From Arenibacter arenosicollis (lineage in GTDB: Bacteria; Bacteroidota; Bacteroidia; Flavobacteriales; Flavobacteriaceae), in contig NZ_JACLHY010000004.1 in assembly GCF_014397245.1 (NCBI RefSeq), positions 186,001 through 250,000 of the forward strand: 64,000 nt of DNA, read 5' to 3'. Below, one piece after another: positions 47,344-54,389 of this stretch; position 1 is the first letter of the stretch; every line of letters begins with the position of its first letter. A program made the translations under genes and the position numbers. The notes under the pieces were generated by a model. The model saw only the letters and a list, made by a program, of their open reading frames with translations. It was not told where the DNA came from and did not search any database.

Positions 47344-48807
47344 TCAATCTAATCGAGTTTTCTTTTTTTCGGTAGCCTCATAAGATTCATGCCCGGTAGA
47401 TCCCTGCCCTAGAATTTTATAACGCTCTTGAGGCACCTGCAATCTGTGCTGGGCAATTATATCAGCATAATCTACATTGCTAATGGAGTTGTACCATTCC
47501 TGTGGGTCCTTTTCATGGTCATAAAATTCTTCAGACCCATCATTATATTGTATATAACGATAACGTTCCGATATGATGGCGTAGTTGCCAGGTCCAAAAC
47601 AAGTTCTGGCATAATGTGACCATTCAGTGTCCCTATTCATTAATAGTGGCACCAAAGAATTTCCTTCGTGTTTAGGGTCTGGTTTAAGATTGGTCAATTC
47701 AAGCAACGTAGGGTAGATATCCAATAATTGAACTGGCTTATTAATAACTTTTCCCTTAGGAATACCGGGTCCAATAATTATCAATGGCACTCGTGCCCCA
47801 TCTTCCCATAGGCTCCGTTTGGCGAAGCGTTCCTTTTCGCCCAGGTGGAAACCATGATCACTAAATAATACCACATAAGTGTTTTTGCCATAGTCCCCAT
47901 TTTCCAGTGCAGTAATCACTCGACCAACTTGATCATCCACAAAACTTACACAGGCCAGATAGGACTGTACCAAAGGTTTCCATTCCTTATTCTCTGTCAC
48001 CCATTCAAAAGTTGGCGACACATGATTTAAGCGGGTGATATCGATACCGTAGGAAGAAATATCATTCAGATCTCTTGTAATGGTATTAGGTCGCTGTAGA
48101 GATTCCAATGGATACAAGTCAAACCATTTTTGTGGTGCAAATTGAGGCACGTGTGGACGATAGAAACCAACGCCCATCCAAAAGGGTTGTTCTTGTTTTT
48201 TCGCCAATCTTTTTTCTGCCCAACTTGCAATTTGATAGTCGGGCATTTGTTCATCACTTTCAGGATAGACCCCCCAGTCCCACAATGGATGGCCCGGATA
48301 TGTACTTATTTTTTTTTCGGGCATGGGCCCAAACCCGCCAAATTGCCCTGCATAATTTGGAATATGGGTTTCGTTGATTCCTTTCCCATTGTGGAAGATT
48401 TTACCCGCAGCAAAAACATTATAACCCTCCTGCTGAAACCGTTTTGGCATTACTATATTTTTACTTGCCACGGGAGATTCTGTAATATCTGGATTTAAAA
48501 AGTAAATACCAGAGGTACTGGGATATAAGGAGGTCATAACACTTGCCCTACTGGGATTACAAACCGGAGCCTGACAATGCGCATTACTAAAAAGAACGCC
48601 ACGTTGGGCCAACCGATCCATATGGGGGGTTTTGGCTTGGGGGTGACCTCCAAGAACCCCAATCCAATCATTAAGGTCATCTACGGCGATAAACAATACG
48701 TTGGGTCTTTCAGGAATTATATTAGTTTCAACCTTCTTTTTGGAATTACAAACCCCTAGTATTAGTAAAAGTGCTAAAAGTGAAAAAAGCGTTTTTATAA
48801 TTTTCAT
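47344..48807 (-). CDS. Lipoprotein S1 sulfatase (CNPSR, iduronate-2-sulfatase-like)
   Basis: Sulfatase of 487 residues with lipobox LGVC (cysteine 20). The motifs VDDLNDWIGVLGGHPQAKTP, active-site C83-N-P-S-R87 followed by ASVMTSLYPSTSGIY, GKIFHNG, FYRPHVPQFAP, FSDHGFHLGEKERFAKRSLW and LLDIYPTLLELT are those of iduronate-2-sulfatase-like members. It is convergent with the sulfatase-GH78 gene (115-bp gap without a clear terminator) and follows the next minus-strand sulfatase, separated by a strong palindromic terminator, so it likely has its own promoter in 48808-48970. Confidence 0.94.
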   Translation of the reverse strand: MKIIKTLFSLLALLLILGVCNSKKKVETNIIPERPNVLFIAVDDLNDWIGVLGGHPQAKTPHMDRLAQRGVLFSNAHCQAPVCNPSRASVMTSLYPSTSGIYFLNPDITESPVASKNIVMPKRFQQEGYNVFAAGKIFHNGKGINETHIPNYAGQFGGFGPMPEKKISTYPGHPLWDWGVYPESDEQMPDYQIASWAEKRLAKKQEQPFWMGVGFYRPHVPQFAPQKWFDLYPLESLQRPNTITRDLNDISSYGIDITRLNHVSPTFEWVTENKEWKPLVQSYLACVSFVDDQVGRVITALENGDYGKNTYVVLFSDHGFHLGEKERFAKRSLWEDGARVPLIIIGPGIPKGKVINKPVQLLDIYPTLLELTNLKPDPKHEGNSLVPLLMNRDTEWSHYARTCFGPGNYAIISERYRYIQYNDGSEEFYDHEKDPQEWYNSISNVDYADIIAQHRLQVPQERYKILGQGSTGHESYEATEKKKTRLD

Positions 48808-48971
48808 ATAGGATATTTAACATTATATAACTATTGCTGAAGCTTTCAACCGTACATATCAAATTGATAGTTAATGCCAAGTAATTTACTTGTAAAATAA
48901 TAAATATTGCATATTAATTTTGGTCAACTCTACTGCACTCCAATCTGATGATACTACTTTATTATTCAATT

Positions 48972-49003
48972 AAAAAATGTGTGTCCCGGGACACACATTT
49001 TTT
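48972..49003 (-). terminator. Perfect 32-bp palindrome, probable terminator
   Basis: AAAAAATGTGTGTCCC is followed at once by its exact complement GGGACACACATTTTTT, a 16-bp arm palindrome centred on CCCGGG. It lies about 38 nt past the stop of the sulfatase gene at 49041-50504, and the six T residues at the end give a U-tract in either direction. Confidence 0.85.
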
Positions 49004-49040
49004 CAATTTAAACCGTTTATGACATACCACAAGAAATTAG

Positions 49041-50504
49041 CTAGTTAGTATAAGGCACTGTACCAGTCTCATCAACCGGGTACCCCAACTTTTTAATGTA
49101 TTCCATTCCCGGAAGAAATTCATCCCCAGTTTCTTTCAAACGCTGGGATAGCTGTTTTTCCAATTCGTCCTGTAGGGTGGTATAGCCCTCATTGCCCACA
49201 AGGTTGAACAATTGGTATGGGTCATTGATGTTGTCGAACAGCAACCAGGGACCGTTCATATCCCTGGCATAGGTGTATTGTTTGGTTTTAATGGCCCTGT
49301 ACTCCCGACCACCATGTTTTACTCTATTCCATTGTCCAAAGGGTTGTACACAGGTTAGCAAGGTAGCATGCCCTATTTCCTCTTTTCCTTCCATATAAGG
49401 CCTATAATCCAATCCTTCCACAGTATTAGGGATGGAAATATCACAGAGACTTAGAAGGGTGGGCATGATATCTTCGGAATTCATTAAAGCGTCCCGTTCT
49501 CCAGAGGCGATTTTTAATTTTTCTGGAATGTAGTACAGCATGGGCACCCTTGCGGATTCCTCGTACGGTTGCTGCTTTTTATAGGCCCCATGAGAGCCCA
49601 ATAGATCCCCATGATCTGCAGTAAACACTATGATGGTATTATCAAATTGACCGGAATCCTTTAGATTTTTTATCACCTTACCTATCATATCATCCAATGC
49701 CGCTATATGGGCATAATAACCTGCCAGATCCTTTTTTGCCCGTTCTTTAAGGCTATCCGGCACATTTCTACGAAGTTGGATCTTTGCCGGATCAAATCGG
49801 TTCCTATATTCCAATGGGGCGGTATGGTATGGTGCGTGGGGTGTACCATAGGAAAGGATCATCATAAACGGATTCTCGGCAGACTTCCTTTCCTTGATAT
49901 AGTCAATGGCAGCATCTGTCTGTTCAAAGGTGTCATAGCCGTCCCAAATTTTTCTTTTGGGGTCATCGTTGTCATAGTACACCGATTCATTGTAATCATG
50001 GGTACATTCGTTGCCTTTCCAGAACTGGAAACCCTGTCTTCTTTGGCCAGGGGCCACATTCTGTAGCCTACCATGTCCGTCCAAATGCCATTTACCGATA
50101 TAGCCGGTATCATATCCTTCCTTGTTGAACACCTTTGCAATGGTTACCGCATTGGTATCCAGCTGCACATCGTTCATAAAGACCCCATGGGTCAATGGGC
50201 GCTGCCCTGTTAAAAGTGACGCCCTAAACGGAGAACATACGGGCATCCCGGATACCGCATTTTTAAAATTGACGCTTATGGCTGCCAAACTATCCAGATG
50301 CGGGGTGTCCACATTGGGATCACCGGCATAACCAGTAGCCTGGGCCCGCCATTGATCCGTTAAAAGCACCAAAACGTTTGGCTTGGCGGGGGTTTGGGGT
50401 TCCTCGGTAATTTCCTTTTTTTTCTCATTACAAGAAACGACCGAAACAAGCGTAAACGCCAAGATTAGATATTGACTAAGGAGCTCTTGAACTTTATTTT
50501 TCAT
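49041..50504 (-). CDS. Lipoprotein S1 sulfatase (CSPFR)
   Basis: Sulfatase of 487 residues from the ATG at 50504 (an in-frame GTG at 50513 would add three residues). Lipobox SVVSC (cysteine 25). The motifs LTDQWRAQATGYAGDPNVDTP, active-site C90-S-P-F-R94 with ASLLTGQRPLTHG, GKWHLDGHGR, YGTPHAPYHTAP and FTADHGDLLGSHGAYKKQQPYE place it with choline-sulfatase/arylsulfatase-like members; phenylalanine in the fourth motif position is uncommon. It lies behind a regulated promoter (50878-50922), with a small unassigned reading frame between the two. Confidence 0.93.
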   Translation of the reverse strand: MKNKVQELLSQYLILAFTLVSVVSCNEKKKEITEEPQTPAKPNVLVLLTDQWRAQATGYAGDPNVDTPHLDSLAAISVNFKNAVSGMPVCSPFRASLLTGQRPLTHGVFMNDVQLDTNAVTIAKVFNKEGYDTGYIGKWHLDGHGRLQNVAPGQRRQGFQFWKGNECTHDYNESVYYDNDDPKRKIWDGYDTFEQTDAAIDYIKERKSAENPFMMILSYGTPHAPYHTAPLEYRNRFDPAKIQLRRNVPDSLKERAKKDLAGYYAHIAALDDMIGKVIKNLKDSGQFDNTIIVFTADHGDLLGSHGAYKKQQPYEESARVPMLYYIPEKLKIASGERDALMNSEDIMPTLLSLCDISIPNTVEGLDYRPYMEGKEEIGHATLLTCVQPFGQWNRVKHGGREYRAIKTKQYTYARDMNGPWLLFDNINDPYQLFNLVGNEGYTTLQDELEKQLSQRLKETGDEFLPGMEYIKKLGYPVDETGTVPYTN

Positions 50505-50553
50505 GGATTTCACTTTTTATAATATTAAAGTATCATCGAATAGGGTACGAGCT

Positions 50554-50814
50554 TTATTTAAAGCAGGGTTTATGTGTTATGTTCGTATTAAGTTCAAACT
50601 CCTTATTTGCAATCGGACACAAGAATTCCTCCTGAGTAATTCCAGAGGATTCTGGACAAATTGAACCAAAGTATATCGGAACACGTAAAGGGTTAGCTTT
50701 TGTCCTTGTACCATAGGGAGTAATTTCGTCAGCTGTCAGGCACATCCCTATTAAGCCACAGTAAGAATTATTAAAGCATTTTGAACCCACTTTTATCTGC
50801 AAGTATAAGTTCAT
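50554..50814 (-). CDS. Small cysteine-rich protein, unassigned
   Basis: Reading frame of 86 codons lying between the regulated promoter at 50878-50922 and the sulfatase gene, 49 bp upstream of the sulfatase ATG. The predicted start is about 60 nt after the -7 box. It contains six cysteines (near 13, 19, 25, 53, 65 and 84) in segments such as KCFNNSYCGLIGMCL, FGSICPESSG and EEFLCPIANKEFELN, and has no signal peptide. I do not recognise the family. It may be a real leader gene co-transcribed with the sulfatase, or an ancient remnant. Confidence 0.4.
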   Translation of the reverse strand: MNLYLQIKVGSKCFNNSYCGLIGMCLTADEITPYGTRTKANPLRVPIYFGSICPESSGITQEEFLCPIANKEFELNTNITHKPCFK

Positions 50815-50877
50815 AATTTATCAAGACCAATGCCTATTTAAAAATTAAGGGTTGAAATATTTTCATCAATATAACAA

Positions 50878-50922
50878 CAAGTTTAGTAAAAATCTTTTTC
50901 AAGACCATCCTGTACTCTACCG
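50878..50922 (-). promoter_or_regulatory. Operator plus -7 box upstream of minus-strand sulfatase unit
   Basis: Minus-strand CGGTAGAGTACAGGATGG (50922-50905), then 19 nt, then TAAACTTG (50885-50878), one base from TAnnTTTG. It drives the small 86-codon frame and the sulfatase gene at 49041-50504. The surrounding gap (50815-51187) shows nothing else recognisable. Confidence 0.82.
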
Positions 50923-51187
50923 TAACCTCGAGTTGAAGCTTATATAGGCTGATAATGTTTTTGTCATATTAAACAATCCAGTATCGCTAATTTTTTCTAG
51001 TATTTAATAAAATACTTTTTTTGGTTTTTATGCAGCCTTGTTTTGAATGTTCGGCACTTAATAAGTGTACTCAAATTGAGTTGGGAGTTGAACAACACAG
51101 GTTTTATGCCCCATAAAACTACTATTTAATTGCACAGCCCATCCCTAAGAAAATTATATTTTTTTAAAGGTATCAATACCAGTGGGG

Positions 51188-51472
51188 TTATTTTTGTGTC
51201 ACTTTATATACTTTTCCATGCTTGTAATATGTGGTCCATTCACCTATCTGTTGGCCTTGATTAAAATGTCCTGAGCGCTTAATTGTACCGTCTATAGGAT
51301 ATCATTCCCAATATTCATCCGGCTGATCATTAAGCAGTTTTCCTTTTGAACATATAGTTTCTCCCTTGGCATGATACTTAATGGTAATGCCGTCGGCAAT
51401 GTCAGTCTTTTTCAGATTTAATTCTTTGTTAGTTCTCAAACGCAGGCTTTTAAAAATATTGCTATCAGCAAA
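51188..51472 (-). pseudogene. Broken YwqK/MORN-like protein gene
   Basis: A minus-strand frame of 95 codons reads GITIKYHAKGETICSKGKLL, then DQPDEYWE, a TGA stop (51304-51302), then YPIDGTIKRSGHFNQGQQIG and EWTTYYKHGKVYKVTQK before TAA. The D-G-x-I-x-x-x-G-x-x-x-x-x-G-x-x-x-G-x-W pattern is that of YwqK-type toxin-antitoxin/MORN-variant repeats. The stop falls where a Trp codon (TGG) is expected in EWY, so a single G-to-A change explains it; a further TAG just upstream (51475-51473) removes the N-terminus. Probably a decayed gene. Confidence 0.7.
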
Positions 51473-51546
51473 CTAGACCCGCAATTCGCAAACACATTAG
51501 TGATAATAAATTAGGTGTCATGAAATTACTCCTTTGGTTATAGGGC

Positions 51547-52914
51547 TTATATAGCACCTCCAAAATCAATTAAAACATTTACATTATCACTGTTTTCCTC
51601 GACCATCTGCTGGGTTACCTTGGTTTTCCACAAATACAACCTTCTCAACGAATCAATATCCAACAACAATTTTAAACCTTGGTCGGAAACCTCCGTGTCA
51701 TAAAGGTTGATCACTTCCAAATGCATATACTTTTGTAATTGCTGCATTGCATTATCGGTGATCGGATTTGAATGTAAGTCAATTTTGGTAAGATGCCTCA
51801 ATTCGGGCAACTTGGCCAGCATAGTATCAGTCAGTCCGCAATTGGATAGGTTCAAAAAGGTAATATTTTCACCAATTTGTTTCAATAATGCAATTTGTTC
51901 CCCACCTATAATAGATCCCTCGTAACCTACATCCAATAAAAAATTGTCTTCTCCCAACCTATTGACCGAAAATCCATTTTCGGTCAATAACGCTACTTTT
52001 TGTTGATCAACCTCCTCAACCACAATAGTTTCAACATAGGGCCTGGGATTATAATCCAAATTATAATCCCTGATCATGAGTTGCAATAATTCCGGTGTCA
52101 TATTTTTATGGTCGAACACTGCCAAGCTATCCGCTCCCGTATTTATCCAATATTCAAGGATTTTCAGTTCACTATAACTTAAAGGCTTGCCCTTTGGAGG
52201 CATAAATTTTTTATTGTTCAATGGTAGACTTATGCGTTTGAATAATTCACTTTCTTCCAAAACGCCCTGTACAATTGGATATCCACTTTCCGCCTCAGTG
52301 AATAAGTCCTTATATCCTTCAAGATTAAGACCTCCCTTTTGCTTATCATTATTATGGCAGGAGGCGCACTTTTGGTCGAACATAGGTTTAACAATATCTC
52401 CGTAAATTAAGATCGAGTCTTGATTTTTAGGTAGGATTCCTTTTTTTGAATCCGCAATTTCAAATCCTGCCATATTCTTTATTGCATCCGGGGCATAGGT
52501 AAGAAGGTATTCTTCTCCATGGGTAAGCACACCGCCTTGATGCCCTGTTAGTCCAACAAGGAATATAAATACTGAAGATACTATCATGGAATGCTTCCGG
52601 TCGTACTTAGGAATTTTCATTTTAAGTACTAATACCAAAACAGAAAATACCGCCACCCCGATCCCCAGCCATTTGTGCCGACCAAGTGTTTCTGCATTGT
52701 ATTCCCCTCCCTGGGACAGTAACAGTCCGGTAGCAATAGTAATAAGGCTGGACACTATGACTGCCATTAGGGCATATTGAACAATGCGTTTATATATCTG
52801 CCTATCTTTCTTGAACAGACCAATACTTTCAATAATTACGGCCAAGACAATAAACCCAATGGGCAAGTGTACTACCAAGGGGTGAAATCTCCCCAAAAAC
52901 AATTCCATATCCAT
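51547..52914 (-). CDS. DUF2231 membrane protein with PSCyt heme domain and LRR
   Basis: Inner-membrane protein of 455 residues. Residues 1-140 hold four hydrophobic segments of the DUF2231 type, starting LGRFHPLVVHLPIGFIVLA. A periplasmic planctomycete-type cytochrome c domain follows (about 168-262) with C183-A-S-C186-H187, KQKGGLNLEGYKDLF, and the downstream MPPKGKPLSYSELKILEYW that supplies the Met ligand. The C-terminal third (about 335-455) is a small leucine-rich repeat region (LNLSNCGLTDTMLAKLPELR, IDLHSNPITDNAMQQLQKYM). It is the last gene of the SusC/SusD-led minus-strand operon, 11 bp after a DUF1501 gene. Confidence 0.87.
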   Translation of the reverse strand: MDMELFLGRFHPLVVHLPIGFIVLAVIIESIGLFKKDRQIYKRIVQYALMAVIVSSLITIATGLLLSQGGEYNAETLGRHKWLGIGVAVFSVLVLVLKMKIPKYDRKHSMIVSSVFIFLVGLTGHQGGVLTHGEEYLLTYAPDAIKNMAGFEIADSKKGILPKNQDSILIYGDIVKPMFDQKCASCHNNDKQKGGLNLEGYKDLFTEAESGYPIVQGVLEESELFKRISLPLNNKKFMPPKGKPLSYSELKILEYWINTGADSLAVFDHKNMTPELLQLMIRDYNLDYNPRPYVETIVVEEVDQQKVALLTENGFSVNRLGEDNFLLDVGYEGSIIGGEQIALLKQIGENITFLNLSNCGLTDTMLAKLPELRHLTKIDLHSNPITDNAMQQLQKYMHLEVINLYDTEVSDQGLKLLLDIDSLRRLYLWKTKVTQQMVEENSDNVNVLIDFGGAI

Positions 52915-52925
52915 TTTTACCTCTG

Positions 52926-54380
52926 CTATGTTAAAATATCCTTGATCACGTTGCCGCTCACATCCGTAAGTCTAAAATCCCTGCCTTGAAAATGAAAGGT
53001 AAGCCTTTCGTGGTCCAACCCCAATTGGTTAAGAATTGTTGCCTGTACGTCATGAACATGGACCTTACCTCTTATGGCCGAATAGCCTATTTCATCCGTT
53101 TCGCCAAAAGTGAACCCCTTTTTAACACCTCCTCCGGCCATCCACATGGTAAAGGCCTCCCCGTGGTGGTCCCGTCCAAAGAAACCTTGGCCCGATCTTG
53201 CCTCCATCATGGGAGTTCTGCCAAACTCACCGCCCCAAACAATCAGGGTTTCTTCTAAAAGTCCCCTTTGTTTTAAATCGGTAAGAAGTCCAGTCATAGC
53301 TTGGTCGATCCTACTACATTTATTGTACAGCCCAACATCTACCCCATTGCCTGCGCCGACCCCATGTGTATCCCATCCGTCATCATATAGCTGAACAAAA
53401 CGCACCCCATTTTCTACCAACCTTCTTGCCAGAAGACAATTATTTGCAAAGGAGCTTTCCCCAGGAGTTACGCCATATAGCTTTTTAATATATTCCGGTT
53501 CACCATCTATACTCATAACCCCCGGCACCGATGTCTGCATTTTAAACGCCAGTTCATATTGTGACATTCGCGTTAGGATTTCAGGGTCCCTTGATTCTTG
53601 ATATTCCAGTTCATTTATTTTATTTATGGCATCAACAGATTGTTTTCGCAGTGCTGCATCCACACCTTTAGGGTTTTGTAGGTTCCTGACCGCGGGACCT
53701 TTGGACTGACATTGTACGCCTTGATATACGGTAGGTAAAAATCCACTTCCCCAAAGGCGTTTTCCACCGGAGACCACCCCTCCCGAAAGCAAAACGATGA
53801 AGCCGGGCAGGTTTTCGTTTGGCGATCCCAATCCATAGGTGGCCCAACTGCCCAATGAGGGGCGTCCCTGTCTTGGCGATCCAGTCTGCATTAAAAACTG
53901 TGCCGGAGCATGGTTGAACTCTTCCGTATGCACGGCTTTTAGAAAACTGATCTCATCCACCACGCTGGAAAATTTTGGCAAATAATCGGAAACCCAGCTA
54001 CGGGATTCCCCATACTGATTAAAACTGGCCTGCGAGCCCAGCATTTTAGGAGTACCCCTAATAAACGCAAAACGTTTGCCTTCCAGTAAGGATGGGGGAC
54101 AATCCTGTCCATTCAATGTATTCAGCACAGGTTTATGATCAAAAAGCTCCAGTTGCGATGGCGCCCCTGCCATGTGCAAATAGATCACATGCTTTGCCTT
54201 GGGCAAAAAATGGGGGATTCCATTACCTGTAATAGGCGAGGGCGAATTGTTCGCGAACAAATTTCCTCCCAACATGGAACCGAGTGTCATGGCCCCCATG
54301 CCCGAAATACAATTTTTTAAAAAATGCCTCCGGGTATTGTATTCGCTCTCGCGATAATGTGCCTCGTTTAAAATATCCAT
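52926..54380 (-). CDS. Tat-exported DUF1501 protein
   Basis: DUF1501 protein of 484 residues, a member of the alkaline phosphatase-like superfamily that includes sulfatases but lacks the CxPSR formylglycine site. A twin-arginine signal is present (TRRHFLKN, residues 17-24, then GMGAMTLGSMLGG). Motifs are VIYLHMAGAPSQLELFDHKP, VRFVQLYDDGWDTHG, IVWGGEFGRTPMMEARSG and GRDHHGEAFTMWMAGGGVK. It lies 9 bp after a DUF1553 gene, the standard pairing of these families. The function is not established; a metal-dependent hydrolase of sugar or sulfate esters is possible from the fold. Confidence 0.9.
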   Translation of the reverse strand: MDILNEAHYRESEYNTRRHFLKNCISGMGAMTLGSMLGGNLFANNSPSPITGNGIPHFLPKAKHVIYLHMAGAPSQLELFDHKPVLNTLNGQDCPPSLLEGKRFAFIRGTPKMLGSQASFNQYGESRSWVSDYLPKFSSVVDEISFLKAVHTEEFNHAPAQFLMQTGSPRQGRPSLGSWATYGLGSPNENLPGFIVLLSGGVVSGGKRLWGSGFLPTVYQGVQCQSKGPAVRNLQNPKGVDAALRKQSVDAINKINELEYQESRDPEILTRMSQYELAFKMQTSVPGVMSIDGEPEYIKKLYGVTPGESSFANNCLLARRLVENGVRFVQLYDDGWDTHGVGAGNGVDVGLYNKCSRIDQAMTGLLTDLKQRGLLEETLIVWGGEFGRTPMMEARSGQGFFGRDHHGEAFTMWMAGGGVKKGFTFGETDEIGYSAIRGKVHVHDVQATILNQLGLDHERLTFHFQGRDFRLTDVSGNVIKDILT

Positions 54381-54389
54381 ATTACTATA

